64,000 nt of DNA from Bacteroidia bacterium (GTDB lineage Bacteria; Bacteroidota; Bacteroidia; Chitinophagales; Chitinophagaceae). How positions within the stretch are numbered: position 1 is the first letter of the stretch; every line of letters begins with the position of its first letter. The notes below the pieces were generated by a model. That model had not been told where the DNA came from. It saw only the letters and a list, made by a program, of their open reading frames with translations, and made no database searches. Both the position numbers and the translations under genes were made by a program. The stretch spans positions 248,001-312,000 of the forward strand of contig JAUICZ010000001.1 of NCBI GenBank assembly GCA_030429205.1, written 5' to 3'. Of this stretch, positions 23,414 through 32,440 are shown in pieces.

Positions 23414-24304
23414 CTATTTCAACTTTAATACTACACCCGCAGTAATACCAACATTACTAAAAGGGATTTGTGTGGTTGGCGATACATTCTCTGTACCGTT
23501 TACGTAGCCATCAAATTCGTACTTAGTAGTTCTTTGTGACGGACTAATGGCAGACATAACATTTACACCATCTTGCACTACAGAAACAAGCTCCGACTCT
23601 TTGTAGTACAATGTCATTGATAGGATGTTTACTTCTGCAAACACAGTTAGCTTTTTAACAGGTTTAAACTGTACACCCATAGCGCCTGTAAAACCAGGTG
23701 TTAAACGCATTCTGTACTCCTCTTCTATGCTTAAGGTGCCTGTTCTTACTGTTTGCTGTGTAGCGGGGTTGTAGGTATCTTCTATGTAATCAAAGTTCTC
23801 TACAATTGTAGCTTTTACGGGTATAGCTAATCCACCACGTGCATAAACATTTATTTTACCACCTGTTTGCAATACTAATGAGGGCGATACCGTTATTGGC
23901 AAATCAGCCTGTTGCACGACATTTAAAGATGTGGTTACCTGACCATCATTATCATTCAAACTGGTTTCTTGTTTTTGTGTGGTCAGTCCTAAATCTGTAG
24001 CTATCTCCACACCAATGTGATCCGTCAACATTAAGCCGATGGCCAGAGTTCCGCGAACACCTTGTGTCATCGATCCCTTTTTAAGGTTGAAGTTTTCGCT
24101 GGAATTATTAGGGTCTGCTGTATTTGAATTATATGAGCCTGTACCCATGTACAACCTTCTGAAACCGGAACTATATATTGGCGAATATATCAGCCCACCC
24201 TGAGAAAATGCATAACCCAAACCACCGCGAAAGTATACACTTTGTGCAGTAGCCGGTTTCTGAATGAACGTGAATACTATTAACAGGGGAAGTAGATATT
24301 TCAT
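23414..24304 (-). CDS. Outer-membrane beta-barrel protein (OmpA/porin-like)
   Basis: 296 aa from the ATG at 24304 (MKYLLPLLIVFTFIQ signal, cleavage after TAQ). A TTG seven codons upstream is a poorer start. Strand patterns are typical of an eight- to ten-stranded barrel: VYFRGGLGYAFSQGG, TLAIGLMLTDHIGVEIATDLG, INVYARGGLAIPV, TGAMGVQFKPVKKLTVFAEVNI, and the last strand NVGITAGVVLKLK with the beta-signal. Several polar loops are long. Function unknown. The gene is downstream of pepP on the same strand but separated from it by a terminator. Confidence 0.75.
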   Translation of the reverse strand: MKYLLPLLIVFTFIQKPATAQSVYFRGGLGYAFSQGGLIYSPIYSSGFRRLYMGTGSYNSNTADPNNSSENFNLKKGSMTQGVRGTLAIGLMLTDHIGVEIATDLGLTTQKQETSLNDNDGQVTTSLNVVQQADLPITVSPSLVLQTGGKINVYARGGLAIPVKATIVENFDYIEDTYNPATQQTVRTGTLSIEEEYRMRLTPGFTGAMGVQFKPVKKLTVFAEVNILSMTLYYKESELVSVVQDGVNVMSAISPSQRTTKYEFDGYVNGTENVSPTTQIPFSNVGITAGVVLKLK

Positions 24305-24332
24305 TATGTATCGTTTATTTACCAAATATAAC

Positions 24333-24365
24333 GGAAAAAAAACGGGTGGCAGATGCCACCCGTTT
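24333..24365 (-). terminator. Terminator of the pepP gene
   Basis: AAACGGGTGGCA and TGCCACCCGTTT pair around a 2-nt centre, and on the minus strand a run of eight T follows. Confidence 0.88.
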
Positions 24366-24374
24366 AATCAATAC

Positions 24375-25679
24375 TTATTTTCCAGTCTTTTTCTTCTTCA
24401 TACAAGCTTCAATCTCCTCTACCGTTATTGGTATACCCTTGAACAAGTCTACATGGCCTGTTCTGGTTAACCAGATATCATTTTCTATACGGATACCCAT
24501 TTGCTCTTCTTCTATGTACAAACCTGGCTCTACTGTAAATACCATACCCGCTTTAACAGGCAAAGTACGTGTACCCAGATCGTGTACATCTATACCCATG
24601 TGGTGAGAAATACCATGATACAGGTACTTACGATAAGCAGGGTTATCAGGATCTTGATTTTTAATATCTGCTTTAGTGATCAAACCTAACTTAACACATG
24701 CTTTTTCTGTAGCAGCATTTACCTTTTTAGTATAATCTTCAACAGATATACCTGGCTTTAAAATGCTCTTAGCATAGTTGTGCAAATCTAGAACGGCATT
24801 ATATACTTCTTTCTGACGTTTGGTAAACTTACCGTTTACAGGAATGGTTCTTGTCAGGTCAGATGCATAGTTACCATACTCAGCACCAAAGTCCATAAGT
24901 ATAAGGTCGCCATCTTTACACTCTCTGTTGTTCTCTATATAGTGTAACACTCTTGCGCTATCGCCCGATGCGATGATACAATCATACGCATGTTTGGTAG
25001 CTCTGTTTCTAAGAAATTCGTGCGTGATCTCTGCTTCAATTTCATACTCCATTACACCCGGCTCTATAAAGTCCATTACCCTTCTGAAAGCTTTGTGTGT
25101 AATATCTACTGCTTTTTGAATGACCTCTACCTCGTATTTAGTTTTAATACCACGCAGCTCTTTCATGATGCGTGCCGCACGCTCATAATTATGCAATGGA
25201 TAACGCTGCATAAAGCTGTGCACAAAATCAAGATCCGTACGAAGTAAAGAAGTGCTTAACCTGTCGTTCTCGTTACTATTTAAATAAACAGTATCTGCAT
25301 TATGCATCATTACCTGTAATACCGCATCTATACTATCAGCCCATTGTACATTCTTAATACCGGATATGGCAGTAGCTTCTTCCTTACGAAGTTTATGACC
25401 TTCCCATTTTTCAAGATCTTCATTCGGGCGCAACAACACCAATACCTCTTTAGCAGATTGGTCGGGATTGTCCGGATATAGTATTACCATTGTTTGCTCT
25501 TGTACTATACCCGATAACCAAATCACATCAGAGTTGGGTTGGTATGTATACACTGCATCTCCGTTTGTGCTAAGTGTAGGGTTTGCCGGAAATATAGCCA
25601 CAGAATTAGGCTTCATTTTTTTTATAAAACGCTTACGATTTTCCTCGTGCAGTTTCGACGGTATTGGTAAATACTTCAT
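24375..25679 (-). CDS. pepP: Xaa-Pro aminopeptidase (M24B)
   Basis: 434 aa. It removes N-terminal residues that precede proline. The N-terminal half (1-180) is the aminopeptidase P regulatory domain (FPANPTLSTNGDAVYTYQPNSD). The C-terminal pita-bread domain carries the two-metal ligands in order: MDFGAEYGNYASDLTRT (two Asp), HGISHHMGIDVHD (His), VEPGLYI (Glu) and IRIENDIWL (Glu). There is no signal peptide, so it is cytoplasmic. The start ATG at 25679 is clear. It ends at a strong terminator. Confidence 0.94.
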   Translation of the reverse strand: MKYLPIPSKLHEENRKRFIKKMKPNSVAIFPANPTLSTNGDAVYTYQPNSDVIWLSGIVQEQTMVILYPDNPDQSAKEVLVLLRPNEDLEKWEGHKLRKEEATAISGIKNVQWADSIDAVLQVMMHNADTVYLNSNENDRLSTSLLRTDLDFVHSFMQRYPLHNYERAARIMKELRGIKTKYEVEVIQKAVDITHKAFRRVMDFIEPGVMEYEIEAEITHEFLRNRATKHAYDCIIASGDSARVLHYIENNRECKDGDLILMDFGAEYGNYASDLTRTIPVNGKFTKRQKEVYNAVLDLHNYAKSILKPGISVEDYTKKVNAATEKACVKLGLITKADIKNQDPDNPAYRKYLYHGISHHMGIDVHDLGTRTLPVKAGMVFTVEPGLYIEEEQMGIRIENDIWLTRTGHVDLFKGIPITVEEIEACMKKKKTGK

Positions 25680-25897
25680 GCTATTAATTTTCTTGTTGCT
25701 TTATAATTTGGATGGTGAAGTTAGTAATTATTGACTGAACAGCCCGTTAACCCACAAGCAGGCTTTAATAAATCCTACACAAAAAAACAAGGTGAAAAAC
25801 ACCCGTTTTTTAAGCCGCTGATAGGTATTACCTTTAGTTTTCTCTCTCCACCTTGAAGACCAGTATCATTTTTTCACTTTAAAAAAAACTAACTACT

Positions 25898-26254
25898 ATG
25901 CCAACAACGATTGGAGAAGAGGTATCTGTAAGCACAGCGAATGGGTATATCAACAACTTCATCACTGACTATTACGAAACGGGAAAGGCCCCTGTAAAAT
26001 CTATGATCATGGACGCACAGCTAATAAGAGATTATTTAGCTGATAACACTATCAAAAACGTGAAATTTATGCTTGGTGCACGTACAATTTCTGTTAACGG
26101 GCAAGACAAGGAGATCTTTACTTTAATTGTTGCAGGTTACGATGCTAATGAAGATTACGTATTGACCTCATCAAATAAGGTATTAGATTATAGTGCTCCA
26201 TGCCCTCATAACTGCCCAACAGGAGGGACCGCCGCAAATGATACTATTAGCTAA
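25898..26254 (+). CDS. Hypothetical protein, first gene of the two-component operon
   Basis: 118 aa, soluble, no signal peptide. The pattern GYINNFITDYYETGKAPVKSMIMDAQLIRDYLADNTIKNVKFMLGAR with a later LIVAGYDANEDYVL looks like a compact alpha/beta domain. A CPHNCP motif near the C-terminus (about 105-110) could bind a metal or form a disulfide. I do not know the family. The stop overlaps the start of the next gene (TAATG), so it heads an operon with a membrane protein, a histidine kinase and a response regulator. A weak -7-like TACCTTTA lies about 60 bp upstream. A sensor-input role is possible but unproven. Confidence 0.75.
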   Translation: MPTTIGEEVSVSTANGYINNFITDYYETGKAPVKSMIMDAQLIRDYLADNTIKNVKFMLGARTISVNGQDKEIFTLIVAGYDANEDYVLTSSNKVLDYSAPCPHNCPTGGTAANDTIS

Positions 26255-26901
26255 TGTGGTCTAGCATACTGCAAGCGTTTAATATAACCCTAATCGGTTT
26301 AGCTATTATTGGGATAATAAAATTCCCATCTGCTAAACTACCGATTAGGGTTATCATTATATACATTATAGTAACTGCTTTATCTGAAAACATTGCTTTT
26401 TATACCGCTGTTAAATACGAGTATAATCTCATTGTATACCATATCTATGGCCCAATACAAATATTTCTGCTCTCTCTCTTCTACAACAACATTATAAAAA
26501 CTTTCAAAAAAAACAACGCAGGAATAATAATAGGTATTATAGGTGTTATTGCTTCTATACTGAATTCTTTGTTTTTGCAGCCACCTAAAGACTTTCTTAA
26601 TACAAACTTTCTAGTATTTGAGTCAATAGTTATAATAGGACTTTCCTTATACTACTTCTACGATTACCTAAAACAAGAAATAAATAAAAAAGATATAATA
26701 CCCAATGAGTTTTACATAGCTTGTTTATTACTAGTCTTTTCAAGCTTTACTTTGCTCTACTGGTCTATCCAACCTCTTACAGCAGACTTTCTAAAGAAAT
26801 ATAACATGCTATTAAATTATATTTTGATAGCAATCAACACAATAACGTATTTAGGAATCGGTTTTTTACTTTTAAAAAACAAAGGCACTAGAAGTGAATG
26901 A
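26254..26901 (+). CDS. Integral membrane protein with about seven segments, possible sensor
   Basis: 215 aa with six or seven hydrophobic segments covering nearly the whole length (about 5-22, 27-47, 60-80, 90-108, 120-135, 153-172 and 185-207). It is very rich in Ile and Asn and lower in G+C than its neighbours. No catalytic motif is visible. It overlaps the gene before it (TAATG) and the kinase gene after it (8 bp), so it is made with the kinase. The kinase has only one membrane segment and no sensor domain, so this protein may supply the signal. That is inferred from context only. Confidence 0.75.
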   Translation: MWSSILQAFNITLIGLAIIGIIKFPSAKLPIRVIIIYIIVTALSENIAFYTAVKYEYNLIVYHIYGPIQIFLLSLFYNNIIKTFKKNNAGIIIGIIGVIASILNSLFLQPPKDFLNTNFLVFESIVIIGLSLYYFYDYLKQEINKKDIIPNEFYIACLLLVFSSFTLLYWSIQPLTADFLKKYNMLLNYILIAINTITYLGIGFLLLKNKGTRSE

Positions 26902-27682
26902 TGTAAACGTAATACTGATTTTCGCAATAGGAACATTCGTCCTTGTATTATTTGCAGTTGCTATTATTATATACGTTGCTGTAAACAAACGCAAGCATCA
27001 CCAGTTTCTGCTGGAAAAACAAGAGATGGAACACCGCAGGCAACAAGAGTTGATGCACAGCAGGCTGGAGGTGCAAGAACAAACGCTTAAAACACTTTCA
27101 GAAGATCTGCACGACAACATAGCCCCCACCTTGGGTATTGCCCGTATGAACCTGCTGGAAGCCAGCATGCGGGTAGAAACCAAACATAAAGAAATGATAG
27201 ACGCAGCATCGCAAATGATGGGGGATGCGATTTTGGAATTGCGCACACTCAGCCACTTGATGAACGGCACTTTTGTACTAAAAAGAGGCATACAGCAAAG
27301 TCTGGAAAAAGACGTAGAGAAAATAAGATCTGCCAAAAGAATCACCTGCGAACTTGATGTAGAAGGAGAACCGATCAATATGGCTGACGATAGGGAGTTG
27401 ATCACCTACCGTATTATTCAGGAAACTGTCAATAATGCTATAAAACATGGGGAGCCATCAACTATAAACATAAAACTAACCTATCTTACAGACGGGCTGT
27501 CTATCACCGTAGCAGACAATGGAAGAGGGTTTGAACCCGTTGATCTTGAGGAAACGAAAGGTATAGGTTTGATCAACATTAAAGAACGAACTAAGCTATT
27601 AGGCGGCACACATGAAATAACATCTACTAAAAATCAGGGCACCATAGTAAAACTTTTTATACCTGTAGAACATGAGCAATAA
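26894..27682 (+). CDS. NarL-type sensor histidine kinase without own sensor domain
   Basis: 262 aa from a GTG at 26894 that overlaps the previous gene by 8 bp; the ATGs nearby are out of frame or lead to a stop. One membrane segment (6-30), a coiled-coil stretch rich in Gln/Glu (38-68), a HisKA_3 dimerisation domain with the phospho-accepting H73 (SEDLHDNIAPTLG), and a HATPase domain (about 165-258: NNAIKHG, VADNGRGF, GIGLINIKERTKLLGG). It transfers phosphate to the response regulator encoded next, overlapping by 11 bp. There is no periplasmic or PAS domain, so a partner is likely to detect the signal. Confidence 0.92.
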   Translation: MNDVNVILIFAIGTFVLVLFAVAIIIYVAVNKRKHHQFLLEKQEMEHRRQQELMHSRLEVQEQTLKTLSEDLHDNIAPTLGIARMNLLEASMRVETKHKEMIDAASQMMGDAILELRTLSHLMNGTFVLKRGIQQSLEKDVEKIRSAKRITCELDVEGEPINMADDRELITYRIIQETVNNAIKHGEPSTINIKLTYLTDGLSITVADNGRGFEPVDLEETKGIGLINIKERTKLLGGTHEITSTKNQGTIVKLFIPVEHEQ

Positions 27683-28331
27683 TACCATAAACATAGCCAT
27701 TGCCGATGACCATACCCTGTTTAGAGAGGGGTTGATAAAGATTCTGGATAATTACAGAGATATTAAAGTGGTAATAGCTGCCGAAAACGGCAAAGAGCTG
27801 TTAAATACACTAAAGACTGTTCAGGAACAACCACAAGTATGTATTCTGGACATTAATATGCCGGTAATGCGCGGGTACGAAACAGCTAAACAACTAAGAA
27901 AAATCTATCCGGGCATGGGCATAATCGCCCTCTCTATGTATGACGATGAAGCCAAGATCATCCGTATGATACGCAGCGGTGCTAATGGCTATTTGCTAAA
28001 AGATTGCATGCCATCTATACTGGTAGATGCTATTAAAGAAGTATACGAAACAGGCATATACCATTCTGATATTATGACTGATGAAGTACTAAACAGATCC
28101 AGAGCAGAAGAAGGCAAAAAGAATAAACTCACCGATAAGGAGCTGCTTTTTCTTACCCTGGCCAGTACAGACAGAACCTACAAAGCCATTGCAGACGAAA
28201 TGGGCTTATCTGAACGTACCATAGATGGTTACCGGGATAAGCTATTCCATAAATTTCATGTACGCAGTCGTGTAGGCCTGGTTATGGAAGCGCTGAGGCA
28301 TGGCCATATCCAAGTGGACATAGAGTCTTAA
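27672..28331 (+). CDS. NarL/LuxR-type response regulator
   Basis: 219 aa. Receiver domain (7-125) with the acidic pair ADDH (11-14), phospho-acceptor D60 (CILDINMP), the Ser switch (ALSMYDD) and the Lys loop YLLKD. After a short linker comes a GerE/LuxR helix-turn-helix (about 150-212: LTDKELLFLTLASTDRTYKAIADEMGLSERTIDGYRDKLFHKF). It overlaps the kinase gene by 11 bp and is the cognate partner. Its last 4 bp overlap the convergent ychF gene. Its targets are unknown. Confidence 0.94.
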   Translation: MSNNTINIAIADDHTLFREGLIKILDNYRDIKVVIAAENGKELLNTLKTVQEQPQVCILDINMPVMRGYETAKQLRKIYPGMGIIALSMYDDEAKIIRMIRSGANGYLLKDCMPSILVDAIKEVYETGIYHSDIMTDEVLNRSRAEEGKKNKLTDKELLFLTLASTDRTYKAIADEMGLSERTIDGYRDKLFHKFHVRSRVGLVMEALRHGHIQVDIES

Positions 28332-29425
28332 ACATTAAACCTGAAGTGCATTACATCGCCGTCTTGCACTACATACTCTTTACCCTCTATACGTAGCTTA
28401 CCATTTTCTTTACAAGCTGTTTCGCTACCGTATTCCACATAATCGTTGTATGCTATAGTTTCTGCTTTAATAAAGCCTTTCTCAAAATCTGTATGAATTA
28501 CACCAGCAGCCTGTGGAGCCTTCCAGCCACGCTCAATAGTCCATGCGCGCACCTCTTGCACACCTGCTGTAAAGTAAGTGATCAGGTTTAGCAATGAGTA
28601 GGCTGCACGTATTAACCTGCTTAAGCCCGGCTCTTTCAAACCATACTCATCTAAGAACATTGCTTTATCCTCCGCATCATCCATCTCTGAGATCTGTGCC
28701 TCGATGGTGTTGTTCATCACAATCACCTCTGCACCTTCTGCCTTTGCAGACGCCACTAATGCTTCAGAATACTTATTACCTGTAAGTATAGCACCTTCAT
28801 CAACATTGGCTACATACAATACAGGTTTTGCTGTCAGCAAGAAAAGGTCTGCCACAGCATCTGCATCATCACCTTCCAGCGCAAGTTCACGAATGTTTTT
28901 ACCCTCCATTAAATGCTCCTGGCATTTCTTCAATGCTTCAAAAACAATTTTTGCCTTAGGGTCATTCTTAGCCAGCTTCTCAAAACGCTGCATTTTCTTT
29001 TCTACACTTTCCAGGTCTTTTAGCTGCAGCTCTGTATCAATAATTTCTTTATCGCCAACAGGGTTTATCTCTCCCTCTTCTCTTAAGATATTCTCATCCT
29101 CAAAACAACGTATCACATGTACAATGGCATCTACCTCACGGATATTCGCCAAAAACTTGTTGCCCAAACCTTCTCCCTTACTGGCACCTTTTACTAAACC
29201 GGCAATGTCTACAAACTCTATAGTTGTAGGCAATACACGTTCAGGGTTCACCAGTTCTGCCAATTTATCAATACGCTCATCAGGTACTTCTACCTGTCCG
29301 ACATTCGGCTCAATAGTACAGAAACGATAGTTAGACGCCTGAGCCTGTGCATTATTGCTCACCGCATTGAATAATGTTGATTTTCCTACGTTGGGTAACC
29401 CTACAATACCAGCTTTTAGTGCCAT
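28328..29425 (-). CDS. ychF: Redox-regulated ATPase YchF (Obg-like)
   Basis: 365 aa, standard length. A P-loop NTPase of the Obg-HflX group that prefers ATP: G1 GLPNVGKST (9-17), G2/G3 region FCTIEPNVG and VDIAGLVKGASKGEGLGNKFL, G4-like NVDE at about 207-210 instead of NKxD, which explains the ATP preference, then a coiled coil and the C-terminal TGS domain (FTAGVQEVRAWTI ... DGDVMHFRFNV). It binds ribosomes and responds to oxidative stress in other bacteria. A -7 element lies 20 bp upstream. It overlaps the end of the response regulator gene by 4 bp. Confidence 0.97.
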   Translation of the reverse strand: MALKAGIVGLPNVGKSTLFNAVSNNAQAQASNYRFCTIEPNVGQVEVPDERIDKLAELVNPERVLPTTIEFVDIAGLVKGASKGEGLGNKFLANIREVDAIVHVIRCFEDENILREEGEINPVGDKEIIDTELQLKDLESVEKKMQRFEKLAKNDPKAKIVFEALKKCQEHLMEGKNIRELALEGDDADAVADLFLLTAKPVLYVANVDEGAILTGNKYSEALVASAKAEGAEVIVMNNTIEAQISEMDDAEDKAMFLDEYGLKEPGLSRLIRAAYSLLNLITYFTAGVQEVRAWTIERGWKAPQAAGVIHTDFEKGFIKAETIAYNDYVEYGSETACKENGKLRIEGKEYVVQDGDVMHFRFNV

Positions 29426-29445
29426 ATCTTCAGTTGAAATTTGCG

Positions 29446-29453
29446 CAAAGGTA
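29446..29453 (-). promoter_or_regulatory. -7 element TACCTTTG of ychF
   Basis: On the minus strand TACCTTTG ends 20 bp before the ychF ATG. It lies inside the gap between plsC and ychF. Confidence 0.65.
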
Positions 29454-29468
29454 AGCTGTTCTTACCAT

Positions 29469-30200
29469 TTATTTGTACTGCAACAGCGCCTCTTCCATTT
29501 TTTGGTATACCATGGCCTTTAAGCGAGGCAGATCTGCCTGTGTCATCCCCTCTGTTTCAACAGGTTCCATATACACTACCCTGTTTTTACCGGGCTTTAG
29601 TTGCCATACCGTGCTGTAGTGCCACCTATCATTAGTATCCGGGAAAGCCATAGGCAATACAGGTGTTTGAGTATTGATGGCCAGACGAAAAGCACCGTCA
29701 AAAAACTCTTTAAGCGGCTGCCTCGTTTCATTAAAAGTACCCTCAGGGAAAACGGCAATATTACATTCGTGCTTTAGCTGCCGCCACATCAGGCGCATAC
29801 TTTTTGCCCTGCTGTGTGTGCTCGATCTGTCTACAAGTATCGCCAACTGTTTGTATACAAATCCAAAAACGGGGATCTTCACCATCTCCTTCTTCGCCAA
29901 TGTGCGAAAGTAATATGGTACCGCAGCATAAATGAGTACTGTATCCAAGTAGGATATATGGTTGGCTACGTATACATACTTCTTGTCTTCGGGACGCACA
30001 CCAATTCTACGCAGAGGCATACCTATACAAAATAGCCAGCCTATTGCCCAATAGTGCACCACATACCAAATGAATTTTCGGTTTTTCTTATTGTCTTGTA
30101 AACCTACAATAAAGAATAGCGGAAAAGCCGCCAGTAGGCAGGCAAGAAAAGTGGTGATCACCCATACAAAATATATCGGCTGAAGTATCTTCCGCAGCAT
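29469..30200 (-). CDS. 1-acyl-glycerol-3-phosphate acyltransferase (PlsC family)
   Basis: 243 aa. N-terminal membrane segment 11-35. The acyltransferase signature is N80-H81-ISYL-D86, with the later block CNIAVFPEGTFNE (substrate site) and TPVLPMAF. PlsC proteins add the second acyl chain to lysophosphatidic acid at the inner membrane; related enzymes make other lysophospholipids or ornithine lipids, so the exact substrate is uncertain. The gene starts 9 bp after the stop of the four-helix membrane protein at 30210 and belongs to a run of minus-strand genes from 33355. Confidence 0.9.
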   Translation of the reverse strand: MLRKILQPIYFVWVITTFLACLLAAFPLFFIVGLQDNKKNRKFIWYVVHYWAIGWLFCIGMPLRRIGVRPEDKKYVYVANHISYLDTVLIYAAVPYYFRTLAKKEMVKIPVFGFVYKQLAILVDRSSTHSRAKSMRLMWRQLKHECNIAVFPEGTFNETRQPLKEFFDGAFRLAINTQTPVLPMAFPDTNDRWHYSTVWQLKPGKNRVVYMEPVETEGMTQADLPRLKAMVYQKMEEALLQYK

Positions 30201-30209
30201 ATGTCAGGC

Positions 30210-30668
30210 CTACATTCCCGGGAATAAAGGACGCCCTACTATTTCTCTAAAAGGCCAAGGTATAGTTGCCAGAATAACTAACAGTCCTACCAAAGTAAAC
30301 CAGAATAGCTTTTTGAATTTCTTAGCATCGTCAATATTCTTTTTCACTACACTGTAGCCCAGGTGTATGAATACGATACCGATGATCATACCCACCATAT
30401 GCTCCATAGCCCAAAAGCGTTGAGCTGTTTTGCCCATAAATCCACCACTGGTTAGCACATTGAACCAACCTTTATTAAAGTATAAGAACAACCCTAATAA
30501 CAATTGAATGTCAGCACTTATCATTAAGAACAAGGCAGGGCGTTTATCTTTTGCTGTAAATGACTTGCCGCCTCCCATGCCGGACATACTGTTGATGATG
30601 GTCCATATTGCAAATAGCAATACCAACCAGCGCAAAAAATTATGTAAGTGAAGCATTCCCGTTGCCAT
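30210..30668 (-). CDS. Four-helix membrane protein, possible cytochrome b-like
   Basis: 152 aa with four membrane segments (about 12-26, 45-63, 88-106 and 124-140). Conserved-looking His residues lie in MLHLHNFLRW (H7, H9), WAMEHMVGM and VFIHLGYSVV, which is the pattern of small membrane proteins often annotated as cytochrome B in Bacteroidetes. Whether it binds haem is not shown. It is followed after 9 bp by the PlsC-like gene and preceded at 40 bp by the YfiT-like gene, so it may be part of the same transcript. Confidence 0.72.
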   Translation of the reverse strand: MATGMLHLHNFLRWLVLLFAIWTIINSMSGMGGGKSFTAKDKRPALFLMISADIQLLLGLFLYFNKGWFNVLTSGGFMGKTAQRFWAMEHMVGMIIGIVFIHLGYSVVKKNIDDAKKFKKLFWFTLVGLLVILATIPWPFREIVGRPLFPGM

Positions 30669-30707
30669 AGTTCTCTTTTTTGTTGATTTAAAAATACTAC
30701 CTAATTA

Positions 30708-31253
30708 TCAATTCCACCCCATTCTCTCGCGCAAACTTCTTATCTGTTCAAAATGATGACGCCCATGCCATGCATAAGTGTCGGCGCTCATCCATATATG
30801 GCTGGTCCTGTCATCTTCGGGATGATAATACGTACGTTCCCAATCGGCAGGTTCTAAATTGCGTAATAAAGTACCCCAGCGTTTGTGTAATGCATGTATT
30901 AATGTAATAGAAACATTCACAGGCTCTACTTCAACATCTTTTAGCATGGTCCACCTTTTTTCGTCGTATGGTTTTATTACCGGTTTATCTTCAGTAAGTG
31001 CCAGCTTCATTCTGATGTACCCGTTCATATGACTATCGGCTATATGGTGTATCACCTGACGGGTGTTCCACCCGCCTGTACGATAAGGCACCTCTAGTTG
31101 TTGTGCGTCAAGGTTTTCAATAATATGGTCGAGCCAGGTAGGCAGTGCCTCAATAGCATCTATCCAGTCTTGTTGCATCTCCGGCATATGTTTTTCAGGC
31201 ACTTCATATCTGCCTATCGGATAGGCTAATTGTTCTTCATTATCAGCAATCAT
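30708..31253 (-). CDS. YfiT/DinB-type metal-dependent transferase
   Basis: 181 aa, cytoplasmic. It starts with the family's YPIGRYE element and has a four-helix DinB fold with three His ligands: VIHHIADSHMNGYIRMKLALTED (about 64-86) and YAWHGRHHFEQI near the C-terminus. B. subtilis YfiT and the related bacillithiol transferase BstA share this layout and bind a divalent metal. Bacteroidetes are not all known to make bacillithiol, so the thiol substrate is open. It starts 3 bp after the DUF3298 lipoprotein gene ends, in one operon. Confidence 0.88.
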   Translation of the reverse strand: MIADNEEQLAYPIGRYEVPEKHMPEMQQDWIDAIEALPTWLDHIIENLDAQQLEVPYRTGGWNTRQVIHHIADSHMNGYIRMKLALTEDKPVIKPYDEKRWTMLKDVEVEPVNVSITLIHALHKRWGTLLRNLEPADWERTYYHPEDDRTSHIWMSADTYAWHGRHHFEQIRSLRERMGWN

Positions 31254-31256
31254 AGT

Positions 31257-32435
31257 TTAATTTTTCGCTACTACTTCTAAGCCCATACGTTTGATAAAAT
31301 CAGGATGTAATAAATCCATAATCTCATTGTAAGGAACAAAAACCTCGATGATACCATCTGCATACGAAGCTATTTCGTACAATCCGTATGAAAAAGTTAT
31401 TCCTTTATGATTGATATAGTAGTTACCCGGTACATAAAGCTCATCACTAAACAAGTACGCACGTAACGACTGCCCTTTCTTGATATTAAATCGCTTTCTT
31501 AACTGGGGTGTTATTATTTGTACAATCCTTGCAGAGTCTACATGCATCATATCAGCGAGTTTCATTACCTTTTGATTACGTGCATCTATATTGGTGTAAT
31601 CATTAGAATAGTTGCCATGCGCACCGCCGGAATATTCATAATGTCCCCTATCAAGTACAACAATATCATTCGCATTATACACTACTGACAGGTTTATACT
31701 CTCCTCCCAATTGTTCATTGGTGAATTATCCATGTCCGCATCCAAGTCTGTCATGGTTTGGCGATACATGTTCTTATACACCTCTATTTTTTGCTGTATG
31801 CAATCCTGCATATTTTCCGTACTCGTATCACAACCTATTGTTTGTGCAACTACAGACCTTACAAATGATGCACCCTCACTACGATCTAATGGCAATATTA
31901 CTGTATAGCTCACCTCTGCCGCAGGGTCTGTTACCCCCTCTTTATAAGGCAACGACTCTTCTACGCTTACTATACCAAAGCGCATGATACCTTCAGCATA
32001 CTCCTCCTTTAATTGTATTGGAAATGATTTAGAGCTATCACCATTAACCCATATACCCACAATGCTGTCGCCTTGAATTGTTACATACCATTTATCCAAT
32101 GGGTCTTTATGTTCGGGCGGATATTCACTGAAAACGAATTCGTTCGCAGCATCTTCATCACGATGATAACTATATATGCTGATCGGGATACCAATTTTTT
32201 CGTAATAGTAATCACCGTTGTATTTAGCGTCTACATCTGTCAGGTTCACTACCACAGGCATACCTGCAATGGTGCCTATGTACCTTTTATACATTCCCTG
32301 AATAACATCATCACTTGCCTGAAACCCCTCTTCAGCAATTAGCTCTTCCGGCTCAGAAGTTTCATTAGCAGGCTGCTCTTCGCTATTGCAACCAGCTAAC
32401 ACAAACAAAAGAAAGACAAGTGCGTATTTGCTCAT
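31257..32435 (-). CDS. DUF3298 lipoprotein
   Basis: 392 aa. Lipobox LAGC with the lipidated Cys at residue 16 (LLFVLAGCNSEEQ), so it is anchored in the membrane and, lacking a clear retention signal, could face the periplasm. The C-terminal part (about 245-385: HYEYSGGAHGNYSNDYTNID, then YADGIIEVFVPYNEI) is the DUF3298/RsiV-like domain. In RsiV this domain binds lysozyme, but that is not shown here. The N-terminal half is an eight-strand-like region of unknown type. It sits between the SPFH-domain gene (5 bp upstream) and the YfiT-like gene (3 bp downstream). Confidence 0.85.
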   Translation of the reverse strand: MSKYALVFLLFVLAGCNSEEQPANETSEPEELIAEEGFQASDDVIQGMYKRYIGTIAGMPVVVNLTDVDAKYNGDYYYEKIGIPISIYSYHRDEDAANEFVFSEYPPEHKDPLDKWYVTIQGDSIVGIWVNGDSSKSFPIQLKEEYAEGIMRFGIVSVEESLPYKEGVTDPAAEVSYTVILPLDRSEGASFVRSVVAQTIGCDTSTENMQDCIQQKIEVYKNMYRQTMTDLDADMDNSPMNNWEESINLSVVYNANDIVVLDRGHYEYSGGAHGNYSNDYTNIDARNQKVMKLADMMHVDSARIVQIITPQLRKRFNIKKGQSLRAYLFSDELYVPGNYYINHKGITFSYGLYEIASYADGIIEVFVPYNEIMDLLHPDFIKRMGLEVVAKN

Positions 32436-32440
32436 ATGGT

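Noticed and set aside
25791-25815. GGTG-AAAAA-CACC followed by TTTTTT as a terminator
   Set aside because: The stem has only four base pairs, and no gene on the plus strand ends just before it.
28704-29330. 208-codon Ser-rich frame on the plus strand
   Set aside because: It is antisense to ychF, a conserved essential-type gene. The Ser-rich content is a shadow of its codon use.
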